From Eubacteriales bacterium (GTDB lineage: Bacteria > Bacillota > Clostridia > Lachnospirales > Lachnospiraceae), in NCBI GenBank assembly GCA_030524135.1, contig JAUNHA010000001.1:66712-130711 (forward strand): DNA of 64,000 bases, read 5' to 3'. A model generated the notes under the pieces. It did no database searches and was not told the origin of the DNA. It worked only from the letters and a program-made list of their open reading frames with translations. The number at the start of each line of letters is the position of its first letter. Positions within the stretch are counted from its first letter, which is position 1. Of this stretch, positions 1 through 7,841 are shown piece by piece. A program made the translations under genes and the position numbers.

Positions 1-1341
1 ATGATCTCAGCAGGCTGCGCGATCGGCCTTGGCAACGTATGGCGCTTTCCGTATATCGTGGGACAGTACGGCGGAGCCGCTTTTGTACTTGTGTATCTGG
101 TGTTCCTTGTTATTCTGGGTCTGCCGATCATGGTCATGGAGTTTGCAAACGGGCGTGCTTCGAAAAAATCGGTCGCGCTGTCCTATGACAAGCTCGAGCC
201 TGCAGGTACAAAATGGCATTATGTAAAATGGTTCCATATGGCGGGAGATTACATCCTGATGATGTTCTACACCACGATCGCGGGATGGCTTATGAATTAC
301 TTTGTAAAATTCCTGCGCGGCGATTTTTCTGCGGGCATGTCAGCAGAGGCTGTTTCCGCAGAGTTTAACAATATGCTTGCAGATCCTTCCGTCATGGCGA
401 TCTACATGCTCATTGTCGTGATTCTCTGCTTCTTTGTATGCGGACACGGCCTGCAGAACGGTGTGGAAAATATTTCCCAGAAAATGATGGCCTGCCTGAT
501 CATTCTCATGCTCGTCATGGCGGTGAATTCCTGCCTGATTCCGGGCGGCTCAGAGGGACTTTCCTTCTACCTGAAGCCGGACTTTTCACGCATGCAGGAG
601 GCCGGAATTTTTAACGCGCTTTATGCGGCAATGGGACAGGCCTTCTTTACGCTGAGCATCGGCATCGGCGCGCTCGCGATCTTTGGCTCCTATATCGGGG
701 ACGAAAGACGTCTTGCAGGCGAGGGCTTAAATGTTATGCTGCTGGATACGCTCGTAGCGTTTGTGGCAGGACTTATCATTTTCCCTGCCTGCTATGCCTA
801 TAACGGCGGAGAGACCGGACAGGGTCCGTCTCTGGTATTCGTAACGCTTCCGAATGTATTCAACAATATGCAGCTCGGACGGCTCTGGGGCTCAATGTTC
901 TTCCTGTTCATGACCTTTGCGGCGCTTACGACGATCATTGCGGTATTCCAGAATATCATTTCCTTTGCGACGGATCTTACGGGATGCTCTGTAAAGCGCG
1001 CTGTAGGCGTAAACGGCGTGATCATTGCTGTTTTATCCTTCCCGGCGCTGCTTGGATATAATCTGCTTTCCGGCGTCCAGCCGATCGGGGCGGGTTCCAC
1101 CATTCTGGATCTAGAAGACTTTATCGTCAGCAACAATATTCTGCCGATCGGTTCAATGATCTATCTCTTATTCTGTACGAGAAAGTGCGGATGGGGATGG
1201 AAGAATTTCACTGACGAAGCCAATAAGGGAAAGGGAATCAAGTTCCCGACCGGAAAAGCAATGCGTTTTTATGTCAGCTTTATCATTCCCGCCATTGTCC
1301 TGATCATCCTTGTGATGGGCTATGTAGACAAGTTCTTTTAA
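1..1341 (+). CDS. Sodium:neurotransmitter symporter family (NSS) transporter, 5' truncated
   Basis: Membrane carrier of the NSS/LeuT family, which couples Na+ to uptake of amino acids or their derivatives. The first visible residues contain the family signature around TM1 (GCAIGLGNVWRFPY), which normally lies some 10-20 residues inside the protein. The true start is therefore upstream of the window, and the ATG at base 1 is a chance of the cut. About 446 residues are visible with roughly 11 hydrophobic segments, ending after a typical last helix (FIIPAIVLIILVMGYV). It lies just before two GrdX genes and a glycine-reductase-type operon, so glycine, sarcosine or a related amine is a reasonable substrate, but that is inference from position only. 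Confidence 0.9.
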   Translation: MISAGCAIGLGNVWRFPYIVGQYGGAAFVLVYLVFLVILGLPIMVMEFANGRASKKSVALSYDKLEPAGTKWHYVKWFHMAGDYILMMFYTTIAGWLMNYFVKFLRGDFSAGMSAEAVSAEFNNMLADPSVMAIYMLIVVILCFFVCGHGLQNGVENISQKMMACLIILMLVMAVNSCLIPGGSEGLSFYLKPDFSRMQEAGIFNALYAAMGQAFFTLSIGIGALAIFGSYIGDERRLAGEGLNVMLLDTLVAFVAGLIIFPACYAYNGGETGQGPSLVFVTLPNVFNNMQLGRLWGSMFFLFMTFAALTTIIAVFQNIISFATDLTGCSVKRAVGVNGVIIAVLSFPALLGYNLLSGVQPIGAGSTILDLEDFIVSNNILPIGSMIYLLFCTRKCGWGWKNFTDEANKGKGIKFPTGKAMRFYVSFIIPAIVLIILVMGYVDKFF

Positions 1342-1420
1342 ACATGCTAAACTTGGGACTGTGCTGCTGAAAGGCGAAGTGTAAAGACAGAGTACGAACA
1401 GATAATATGGAGAAGAGTGT

Positions 1421-1813
1421 ATGATAGATGACAGAAAGCTCCTCATCATTACGAATAATGACGTAACGGAGCAGTTTTTTCAGGGTAAGGTAAAGCTCGA
1501 GATGGTATCGACTCACAGGGATGTGCTTGTACGCGTGCGCGATCATATTTATGCGGGAGGCTGGAAGCTGATCACGCATCCGATGGCAAGCTCGATCAAG
1601 CCGAATCAGACGCCTTTCCGTTCGATCATCCTGATCCAGTCCAATGAGGACTGTACCGAGGATATCCTCATGATCGAGGAAGCGCTTGAGAGCTTTGACA
1701 AATTTGATACGGAAAAGAAACCGACGGACTGGTATCGCGAGACGACGGATCCGGATTTTAAAAAGATCGATTTTTATATGATCGAGGATGCCCTGCCGCA
1801 TCTTTGCAGATAA
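1421..1813 (+). CDS. grdX: GrdX family protein, copy 1
   Basis: Small soluble protein of 130 residues resembling GrdX, a protein of unknown biochemical role that accompanies glycine/sarcosine/betaine reductase genes in Clostridia. It has the opening LLIITNNDVTEQF, a central VLVRVRDHI segment, and a THPMASSIKPNQTPFRSIIL stretch that is almost repeated in the next gene. A purine-rich ribosome site (ggagaag) precedes the ATG. A second, divergent copy follows 71 bases downstream, so this locus has duplicated grdX. Function is not established. The assignment rests on recognised family motifs and on the neighbouring grd genes. Confidence 0.8.
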   Translation: MIDDRKLLIITNNDVTEQFFQGKVKLEMVSTHRDVLVRVRDHIYAGGWKLITHPMASSIKPNQTPFRSIILIQSNEDCTEDILMIEEALESFDKFDTEKKPTDWYRETTDPDFKKIDFYMIEDALPHLCR

Positions 1814-1824
1814 AGGGGAAAGAA

Positions 1825-1861
1825 ACAGGACAGAGGAGGCATGACTGCCTTTCTGTCCTGT
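1825..1861 (+). other. Intercistronic hairpin between the two grdX copies
   Basis: A 10-base outer stem (ACAGGACAGA with TCTGTCCTGT) encloses an inner AGGCA/TGCCT stem. There is no T-run after it, so it is more likely an RNA processing or stability element than a terminator. It ends about ten bases before the ribosome site of the second grdX. Confidence 0.6.
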
Positions 1862-1884
1862 ATGCATAGGAGGAGAAGTGTATT

Positions 1885-2274
1885 ATGTGGGAACTGGAAA
1901 AGGCAACGATCGTAACGAATAATCCGCGCGTATACGAGAAATATAAGGAAGAGACCAATGTTGAACTCCTGCCGAAATATGAGGATGTGCTGCTGAGGGT
2001 AAGAGATCTCGTTTATGACAGGCATGTGCTGCTTACGCATCCGCAGGCTTCGAGCCTGAAACCGAATCAGACGCCTTACCGCTCGGTCGTTGTTTATCCG
2101 AAGGGCAGCGATGACAACATGAAGGATATCATGCTGATCGAAAAATGCATTGAAACCTTCAGGCAGTGGCAGGATATTGCAAAGACACCGGAGGACTATG
2201 AGGAGAAGGTCGCCTATGATTTCCAGACGATCGATCTCTCTGTGATCGACAACATTATTCCGCGCATTTCCTGA
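1885..2274 (+). CDS. grdX: GrdX family protein, copy 2
   Basis: A 129-residue paralogue of the preceding gene. Shared blocks are IVTNNPRVYEKY near the start, EDVLLRVRDLVYD, and the THPQASSLKPNQTPYRSVVV segment. Outside these blocks the two copies have diverged strongly, so this is not a recent duplication. A clear AGGAGGAGA site lies about ten bases before the ATG. As for copy 1, the molecular role is unknown and the link to amino-acid reductases is by family and context. The two copies may serve the two component-B systems in this window, one here and one at 22.4-25.0 kb, since the second system has no grdX next to it. Confidence 0.8.
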   Translation: MWELEKATIVTNNPRVYEKYKEETNVELLPKYEDVLLRVRDLVYDRHVLLTHPQASSLKPNQTPYRSVVVYPKGSDDNMKDIMLIEKCIETFRQWQDIAKTPEDYEEKVAYDFQTIDLSVIDNIIPRIS

Positions 2275-2330
2275 TGCGCTGTTCGTGTTATTTACTGTAT
2301 TGAGAAGGATTTTCAGAGGGGATGGGGTGT

Positions 2331-3044
2331 ATGAAGGAAGCTGGATACTTTAAGGACCTTTCACGCAGGGACTATATCAATAAGGCAAATGAGATCGTGA
2401 GGAAGGAAGGTCCTCAGGCGCTTACGATCAGACGGATCGCAAAGGAACTGAACTGTTCGAGCGCAAGTCTTTACCATTATTTTGAAAGTGCCGAGGAGCT
2501 CCTGTATTACGCGCAGATCGGATTTCTGGACTTTTATCTGGAAGAGATCAGCAAAAGTGAAAAGAAATGGAAGGATGCCTGGGACATTCATATCGGCATC
2601 TGGGAGTGCTATACGCGGGCGGCATTTACCTATCCGCAGGCCTTTAATACCATATTCTTTTCACCGATGAGCAAAAAACTCCCCAAGGTGCTGCGGGAAT
2701 ACTATGAGCTCTTTCCGGAGTACCTGAATCTGGTAAGTCCTTATCTGCACAGGATGCTCGAGACCCCGGACTTTCTGGAACGGGATTATCTGATGTGCCT
2801 TTCCTGTGTGGAGGCAGGCGTGCTCGCAAAGGAAAATGCAAGACCGCTTAACCAGATTACCTGCATGATCTATAAAGGGTATCTGAAGGGAATCATAGAC
2901 AATGGAATAAAGCCGGAGGAGATCGAGGAAAAGGTTACACAATTTCTCGATGATTTTAAAATCGTCGCTTCCATGCTGGCAAAGAAGACCTCCGGTCATC
3001 CGGAGTTAAACCCTTATAATCTCGGCATATCTGTTGAAAAATGA
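2331..3044 (+). CDS. TetR/AcrR family transcriptional regulator
   Basis: A DNA-binding regulator of 237 residues. The N-terminal 50 residues form a TetR helix-turn-helix (IVRKEGPQALTIRRIAKEL followed by CSSASLYHYFESAEELL). The rest is a helical ligand-binding domain with no close family recognised. The ATG at 2331 is preferred because the AGAGGGG ribosome site ends nine bases before it. An ATG nine bases earlier abuts that site and is unlikely. It ends about 360 bases before the component-B operon and is transcribed in the same direction, so it is a candidate regulator of that operon or of the upstream transporter/grdX genes. The ligand is unknown. Confidence 0.85.
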   Translation: MKEAGYFKDLSRRDYINKANEIVRKEGPQALTIRRIAKELNCSSASLYHYFESAEELLYYAQIGFLDFYLEEISKSEKKWKDAWDIHIGIWECYTRAAFTYPQAFNTIFFSPMSKKLPKVLREYYELFPEYLNLVSPYLHRMLETPDFLERDYLMCLSCVEAGVLAKENARPLNQITCMIYKGYLKGIIDNGIKPEEIEEKVTQFLDDFKIVASMLAKKTSGHPELNPYNLGISVEK

Positions 3045-3156
3045 AAAAAATCTCCCGATAGTGAAAAAGATGCACAAAAACAATCACGTTAAACTGTGAA
3101 AGAGTGCTGAAAAGCGGAAAAGTAACAAGAAGTTACTGAAAAACAAAAGTTTTCCG

Positions 3157-3185
3157 TTGCGTTTGCAATGGATAAGTGTTATATT
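3157..3185 (+). promoter_or_regulatory. Predicted sigma-70 promoter for the first grd operon
   Basis: TTGCGT and TATATT are separated by 17 bases, in the AT-rich gap after the TetR gene. Transcription would begin about 3192 and include the leader ORF at 3268 and the repeats described separately. No sigma-54 type -24/-12 element was seen here. Confidence 0.5.
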
Positions 3186-3196
3186 ATTTACATAAG

Positions 3197-3379
3197 TTAT
3201 CGCGATTATATTTTTGGAAGAGAAATGTAATCCTACGTAACCAGACTGCGGCAGGAGACCGAATGGGATGCGAAACCACCACTTTACGCAGAACATTCAC
3301 CACCACCATATCCGCCACCACGGATTCTGTTTCCGGAACGCAGAGGGTTCATTTTTTTACCGATATCTTATCGCGATTA
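3197..3379 (+). repeat. Pair of exact 12-bp direct repeats flanking the leader region
   Basis: TTATCGCGATTA occurs at 3197-3208 and again at 3368-3379. Both copies are followed by one variable base and AT, so 14 of 15 bases match. The core ATCGCGAT is itself a palindrome. The pair brackets the leader ORF. It could be two operator half-sites or the target duplication of an old insertion; the sequence alone cannot decide. Confidence 0.6.
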
Positions 3380-3390
3380 CATCTAAATAA
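3268..3390 (+). CDS. His-rich leader peptide upstream of grd operon (candidate)
   Basis: A 40-codon ORF starting MRNHHFTQNIHHHHIRHH, with eight histidines in the first 18 residues, like his-operon attenuation leaders. An AGGAGA ribosome site at 3253-3258 sits nine bases before the ATG. An overlapping frame from the ATG at 3263 reads the same CAC/ACC runs as threonines (nine in the first 20 codons). That frame runs to a TGA at 3404, overlapping the downstream ATG as ATGA, but its ribosome-site spacing is only four bases. A run of seven T at 3352-3358 follows weak inverted repeats, so transcription attenuation is conceivable. Which frame is used, and whether it regulates the reductase genes, is inference. 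Confidence 0.5.
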   Translation: MRNHHFTQNIHHHHIRHHGFCFRNAEGSFFYRYLIAITSK

Positions 3391-3402
3391 GGAGGGGTTC
3401 AT

Positions 3403-4689
3403 ATGAAACTTGAGTTAGGTAAAATCAAGATAGAAGATATCAGATTTGCCGACAAGACGGAAGTGAAGGACCATGTTCTTTATGTTAATAAGGAAGAGGT
3501 CGAAAAACTGGTTCTTGAAGACGACAAACTGATCGGCTGTCATCTTGAGATTGCACATCCGGGCGAATCAACGCGTATTACGCCTGTAAAGGATGTAATT
3601 GAGCCGCGTGTAAAGGTATCCGGAGGAGAGATCTTCCCGGGTGTGATCGGAAAGGTTACACCGCCGGTAGGAACCGGACGTACACATGCGCTTGACGGCA
3701 TGACTGTCATCACGGTCGGACGCATCGTTGGCTTCCAGGAGGGCGTTATTGATATGAGCGGCCCTGCTGCTGATTACTGCCCGTTCTCCAAGACCGTAAA
3801 TCTCTGCGTCGTGATCGAGCCGGCTGACGGTCTCGAGACCCATGTCTATGAGAAGGCAGGCCGTATGGCAGGTCTTAAAGTAGCTGCATATCTTGGCGAG
3901 GCAGGCAGAAACGTAGAGCCTGACACGCTTGAAACCTTTGAAACCAAACCTATCTTTGAACAGGCTAAAGAGTATCCTGACCTTCCGAAGGTTGGATATG
4001 TTCATATGCTTCAGTCCCAGGGACTTCTGCATGATACCTATTATTATGGTGTTGACGCGAAGAATTTCGTTCCGACTTTCATGTATCCGACTGAGATCAT
4101 GGACGGCGCCATTGTATCCGGTAACTGCGTAGCTCCGTGCGACAAGGTTACGACTTATCATCATTTCCACAATCCTGTAATTGAAGACTGCTACAAGCAC
4201 CATGGAAAGGACATCAACTTCATGGGCGTTATTCTCACCAATGAGAACGTTTTCCTTGCTGATAAGGAAAGACATTCCGATATGGTGGCGAAGCTCGCCG
4301 AGTTTATGGGTCTTGACGGCGTGCTGATCACTGAGGAGGGCTACGGCAATCCGGATACAGACCTTATGATGAACTGCCGCAAGGTAGAGCGTAAGGGTAT
4401 TAAGGTTGTACTCATCACGGATGAATTCCCGGGCAAGGATGGAAAGTCCCAGTCCCTTGCGGATACCTGTGAAGAGGCTACGGCACTTGCCTCCTGCGGA
4501 CAGGGCAACGCGACCCTGCAGTTCCCGGCGATGGATAAGGTCATCGGAACCATGGATTATATCGAAAACCAGATCGGCGGCTGGGCAGGCTGCGTAAATC
4601 CGGACGGTTCCTTCGAAGCAGAGCTTCAGATCATTATCGCTTCCACCATTGCAAACGGCTTCAACAAGCTCGCTGCAAGGGGATACTAA
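3403..4689 (+). CDS. Glycine/sarcosine/betaine reductase component B proprotein (GrdE/G/I type), copy 1
   Basis: Proprotein of 428 residues for the alpha and beta subunits of component B, the substrate-specific part of amino-acid reductases. Members cleave themselves at a Cys that becomes a carbonyl (pyruvoyl-type) group used to bind the substrate amine. Here the site is Cys242 in the motif SGNCVAPCDK, the expected place in GrdE-like proteins. It begins MKLELGKIKIEDIRFADKT with an AAGGAGGGG ribosome site nearby, and is followed 24 bases later by the selenoprotein partner. It is clearly paralogous to the gene at 22400 but not identical. The substrate is not determined: the copy at 22400 sits with trx and grdA genes and is the better glycine candidate, so this copy may handle sarcosine, betaine or another amine. 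Confidence 0.9.
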   Translation: MKLELGKIKIEDIRFADKTEVKDHVLYVNKEEVEKLVLEDDKLIGCHLEIAHPGESTRITPVKDVIEPRVKVSGGEIFPGVIGKVTPPVGTGRTHALDGMTVITVGRIVGFQEGVIDMSGPAADYCPFSKTVNLCVVIEPADGLETHVYEKAGRMAGLKVAAYLGEAGRNVEPDTLETFETKPIFEQAKEYPDLPKVGYVHMLQSQGLLHDTYYYGVDAKNFVPTFMYPTEIMDGAIVSGNCVAPCDKVTTYHHFHNPVIEDCYKHHGKDINFMGVILTNENVFLADKERHSDMVAKLAEFMGLDGVLITEEGYGNPDTDLMMNCRKVERKGIKVVLITDEFPGKDGKSQSLADTCEEATALASCGQGNATLQFPAMDKVIGTMDYIENQIGGWAGCVNPDGSFEAELQIIIASTIANGFNKLAARGY

Positions 4690-4713
4690 TTCGGGAAGAG
4701 AGGAGAAAATATA

Positions 4714-6033
4714 ATGGCTAAATATAAAATTGTTCATTATCTGAATCAGTTCTTCGCGGGTATCGGCGGTGAGGATAAGGCTGATTTTGAACCGGAAGTA
4801 AGAGAAGAGATCATTGGACCGGGCGGCGCCCTTCAGGCAGCGCTTGGCGCTGATTATGAGATCGTTGCAACCGTGATCTGCGGAGATAACTATTTCGGCG
4901 AGAATCTGGATGCGGCGACCGATACCATTATCGAGATGGTTAAGAAGTATGAGCCGGATGTGTTCGTAGCCGGACCGGCGTTCAATGCAGGACGTTACGG
5001 CGTTGCCTGCGGAACCATCTGTAAGGCAGTGGAAGAGAGACTTGGAATTCCGGTGCTGACCGCAGAATATGAGGAGAACCCCGGAACAGATATGTTCCGC
5101 AAGGATCTGATCATCGTAAAAACCGGAAATTCTGCAGCTGATATGAAAAACTGCGTGCCTGTGATGGCAAAGCTCATCAAGAAGCTCGCAACGGGAGAAG
5201 AGGTTCTCGGACCGAAGGAAGAGGACTATCACGAGAGAGGCATCCGTGTAAACTATTTCGCAGAGGAGCGTGCATCCTCACGTGCGATCAAGATGCTGCT
5301 TAAGAAGATGAAGGGCGAGCCGTTTGAGACCGACCTTCCGATGCCGAAGTTTGACCGTGTGGATCCGGCGGCTCCGGTTACCGATATAAAGCACGCGACG
5401 ATCGCGATCGTTACCTCCGGCGGCGTTGTTCCGCAGGGAAATCCGGATCACATCGAATCCTCGAACGCAACGAAGTTCGGCGAGTACTCGATCGCCGGCA
5501 TGGATCATATGGATCCGAAAGACTTCACGACCATCCATGGCGGATACGACAGACAGTTTGTAATGGCTAATCCTAACCTCGTAGTTCCGCTTGACGTACT
5601 CAGGGAGATGGAGAAGGAAGGCGAGTTCGGAAAGCTTTATGACAGCTTCTTCACCACGACCGGTACCGGAACCGCTACGGGATCTGCAGCGAAGTTCGGT
5701 GATGCGATCGGTAAAAAACTTGTAGAGGATCATGTCGATGCCGTAATCCTCGTCTCTACGTGAGGAACCTGCACACGTTGCGGCGCAACGATGGTTAAAG
5801 GCATTGAAAAATATGGTATTTCGGTTGTTCATATGGCAACGGTTGTGCCGATCTCCCTTACGATCGGTGCAAACAGAATCATCCCGGGTGTAGGTATTCC
5901 GTACCCGATCGGCGATCCGACGCTGGGCGAGGTAGATTCGAAGAAGCTTCGCCGCCGTCTGGTTGAGAGAGCTCTGAAGGCGCTTCAGACTCCGGTAGAC
6001 GGACAGACTGTATTTGAGAAGGATGATTTCTAA
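4714..6033 (+). CDS. Component B selenoprotein (GrdB/F/H type), copy 1, with in-frame UGA (Sec350)
   Basis: Selenoprotein subunit of component B, 439 residues when the TGA at 5761-5763 is read as selenocysteine. The motif is S-T-U-G-T-C-T-R-C-G, the U-x-x-C arrangement of GrdB, and codon 350 matches the usual GrdB position. In the reaction the Sec attacks the substrate bound to the partner subunit and passes a carboxymethyl group to GrdA. The N-terminus (IVHYLNQFFAGIGGEDKAD) is typical of the family. A bSECIS-like hairpin lies 12 bases after the TGA. A gene caller that stops at TGA would give a false 349-residue protein and lose the last 89 residues. It is followed by a strong terminator. Confidence 0.93.
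5754..5790 (+). promoter_or_regulatory. bSECIS-like element of copy-1 GrdB-type gene
   Basis: After the UGA at 5761 comes a hairpin CGTTG-CGGCG-CAACG at 5776-5790. The 37 bases 5754-5790 are identical to 24731-24767 in the paralogue, including all third codon positions, while flanking codons differ. This is the pattern expected if the RNA itself is under selection for SelB recognition. Confidence 0.7.
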
Positions 6034-6077
6034 TCTGACATTTCTGATTTTGGTTTCATATCATTGAGAAAGCGGTT

Positions 6078-6112
6078 AGTGCGGTGCGCTTTCGGCGTAC
6101 CGCACTTTCTTT
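6078..6112 (+). terminator. Rho-independent terminator after first grd operon
   Basis: AGTGCGGT pairs with ACCGCACT around a short CGC-TTTC-GGCG loop region, followed by TTCTTTT. It separates the component-B genes from the YkvI-like transporter. Confidence 0.8.
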
Positions 6113-6175
6113 TACAAAAAGATTGTTATTTAAAATACAATCTTAGCCAAAACTACATAATTAGGAGGGTGGTTT

Positions 6176-7318
6176 ATGGGTAACGAAAAATGCAATCCAA
6201 AACGAGTCCTGATACTTGCGGGCGCGGTCATCGCGTTTACGATCGGATCCGGTTTCGCTACCGGACAGGAGATCATTCAGTATTTCACGGCCTATGGTCT
6301 CAAAGGCATCCTGGCAGTCCTGCTGTTTGCAGTCTGCTTCCTTTATTATAATTTTAACTTTGCCGATGCCGGAGCAAAGGAACGCTTTGAACGTGGAAAT
6401 GACGTTTATAAGTATTTCTGCGGCAAGTATGTCGGTACGTTCTGCGACTACTATTCCACGCTGTTCTGCTATATGTCGTTCTTTGTCATGATCGGCGGCG
6501 CGGCATCCACGCTCAATCAGCAGTACGGGCTTCCGCTCTGGGTAGGCGGAGTGATCCTCGCTGTGCTTGCAACGATCACCGTTGTCGGAGGTCTGAATTC
6601 GCTTGTTGACGCAATCGGTGCCGTGGGACCGGCGATCGTGGTTCTCTGTATCGCAATCGGCTTGATCACGGTCCTCAGAGATGGCGGAAACATCGGAACG
6701 GGTCTTGCTGTTATTCAGGACAAGGCATATCAGGGACCGCTTGCTGAAGCAGGAGAAGTGATTAAAAACGCCGGCGCGAACTGGGTCGTTTCGGCATTGT
6801 CCTATGCGGGATTCGTACTTCTGTGGTTTGCGAGCTTTACGGCTGCGCTTGGATCAAAGAACTCCAAAAAGGATCTTCGATGGGGTATTATCTGGGGTAC
6901 CGTTGCTGTCTGCGTAGCGATTGTGGTTGTTTCTTTTGCACAGATCGCAAACATCAATACGGCAAGCCTGGATGGAAAAGAGTATGTCTGGAGTGCGGCG
7001 ATTCCAAACCTGATTCTTGCTGAACGTATCTGGAAGCCGTTCTCCGCGATCTTCGCGATCGTTGTATTTGCCGGTATCTATACGACAGCCGTACCGCTTC
7101 TTTACAATCCGGCATCCCGTTTTGCAAAAGAGGGTACCAGCCAGTTTAAGATCCTCACGATCGTGCTTGCAGTGATTGGTCTGATCGTAGGTCTGTTCCT
7201 TCCGTTCCGTGTACTTGTAAATATTATTTACGTGCTGAACGGCTATGTCGGCGCAGTCCTTATTCTGTTCATGATCTGGAAGAATATCCGTGATTTTATG
7301 GCAAAGAAAAAGGCATAA
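6176..7318 (+). CDS. YkvI-like membrane transporter
   Basis: Integral membrane protein of 380 residues with about ten hydrophobic segments, resembling the Bacillus YkvI family, which has an amino-acid/Na+ carrier (APC-type) fold. The first helix has the glycine-rich break IAFTIGSGFATGQEIIQYF, typical of unwound TM1 helices in this superfamily. It has its own good ribosome site (aggaggg) and follows the terminator of the reductase genes by 60 bases. Its position next to a component-B set suggests it carries the substrate of that reductase. No substrate has been assigned to this family that I can cite, so this is inference. Confidence 0.8.
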   Translation: MGNEKCNPKRVLILAGAVIAFTIGSGFATGQEIIQYFTAYGLKGILAVLLFAVCFLYYNFNFADAGAKERFERGNDVYKYFCGKYVGTFCDYYSTLFCYMSFFVMIGGAASTLNQQYGLPLWVGGVILAVLATITVVGGLNSLVDAIGAVGPAIVVLCIAIGLITVLRDGGNIGTGLAVIQDKAYQGPLAEAGEVIKNAGANWVVSALSYAGFVLLWFASFTAALGSKNSKKDLRWGIIWGTVAVCVAIVVVSFAQIANINTASLDGKEYVWSAAIPNLILAERIWKPFSAIFAIVVFAGIYTTAVPLLYNPASRFAKEGTSQFKILTIVLAVIGLIVGLFLPFRVLVNIIYVLNGYVGAVLILFMIWKNIRDFMAKKKA

Positions 7319-7372
7319 AACAGCATAGAGGAAAGAGATGAGACAGATCTCCGGGAGAAGAGAGTATCATCT

Positions 7373-7410
7373 GCGGCGTTCCGTAATTTCAGGGGCGCCG
7401 CTCTCATTTT
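7373..7410 (+). terminator. Probable terminator after YkvI-like gene
   Basis: GCGGCG and CGCCGC form a stem around a 17-base loop, followed by tctcattttg. The T-run is short, so strength is uncertain. The following gap to 8009 holds the tRNA promoter, two tRNAs, their terminator and the opp promoter. Confidence 0.55.
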
Positions 7411-7483
7411 GTAAAGATAATACACCGGAAAAGCTTCAAAAAAACGGTTTCAAAAAAACTTTCAAAAAAGTAAAAAAAAACAA

Positions 7484-7512
7484 TTGACAATCCTGAAATG
7501 CTCATGTATAAT
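7484..7512 (+). promoter_or_regulatory. Consensus sigma-70 promoter for tRNA-Pro/tRNA-Glu
   Basis: TTGACA, 17 bases, TATAAT, with a TG two bases before the -10. This is a perfect consensus, as expected for a stable-RNA operon. Confidence 0.85.
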
Positions 7513-7567
7513 GCGTTAAGTGTTCAGCAGTCAGCACCATTCAAACAGCGGGAACACAGCAGATTTT

Positions 7568-7641
7568 CGAGGCGTGGCTCAGTTTGGTAGAGCGCTGCGT
7601 TCGGGACGCAGAGGTCGCAAGTTCGAATCTTGTCGCCTCGA
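7568..7641 (+). tRNA. tRNA-Pro (CGG)
   Basis: Acceptor CGAGGCG pairs with CGCCTCG. Anticodon stem CTGCG/CGCAG encloses loop TTCGGGA with anticodon CGG. The T loop is TTCGAAT. Length 74 with discriminator A; CCA is not encoded. It is cotranscribed with the tRNA-Glu that follows. Confidence 0.92.
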
Positions 7642-7693
7642 TTGAACGAAACCTTTATCAATTTAAAAGTTGCGTTCTCATTAACTTAACTAT

Positions 7694-7765
7694 GGCTCTG
7701 TAGTCAAGCGGTCAAGACGTCGCCCTCTCACGGCGAAGGCCCGGGTTCGATTCCCGGCAGAGTCA
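7694..7765 (+). tRNA. tRNA-Glu (CTC)
   Basis: Acceptor GGCTCTG pairs with CAGAGTC (one G-U). The D arm GTCAAGCGGTCAAGAC is typical of Glu. Anticodon stem TCGCC/GGCGA encloses loop CTCTCAC with anticodon CTC. The T loop is TTCGATT and the discriminator A. Confidence 0.92.
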
Positions 7766-7775
7766 TCAGGCAAGG

Positions 7776-7810
7776 GGAGCTTACAGATATTCACTGTAAG
7801 CTCCTTTTTT
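7776..7810 (+). terminator. Terminator of tRNA-Pro/Glu operon
   Basis: GGAGCTTACAG pairs perfectly with CTGTAAGCTCC across a seven-base loop, followed by six T. Confidence 0.9.
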
Positions 7811-7841
7811 GATATAAATGTCTGAATTGTGTCTTCGCATC

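Noticed and set aside
3045-3402. Glycine riboswitch before the first grd operon
   Set aside because: No tandem glycine aptamer core was recognisable; the region instead has the leader ORF and repeats. The gap before grdE (22020-22399) also shows none.
3568-5232. Long minus-strand ORF (554 codons) opposite the first grd genes
   Set aside because: It runs antisense across the proprotein and the GrdB-type gene, both clearly real families, and its translation matches nothing I know. It is an effect of the codon bias of the plus-strand genes.
5791-6033. Separate 80-residue gene after the first GrdB-type ORF
   Set aside because: Same frame as 4714-5763, separated only by the UGA that encodes Sec350.
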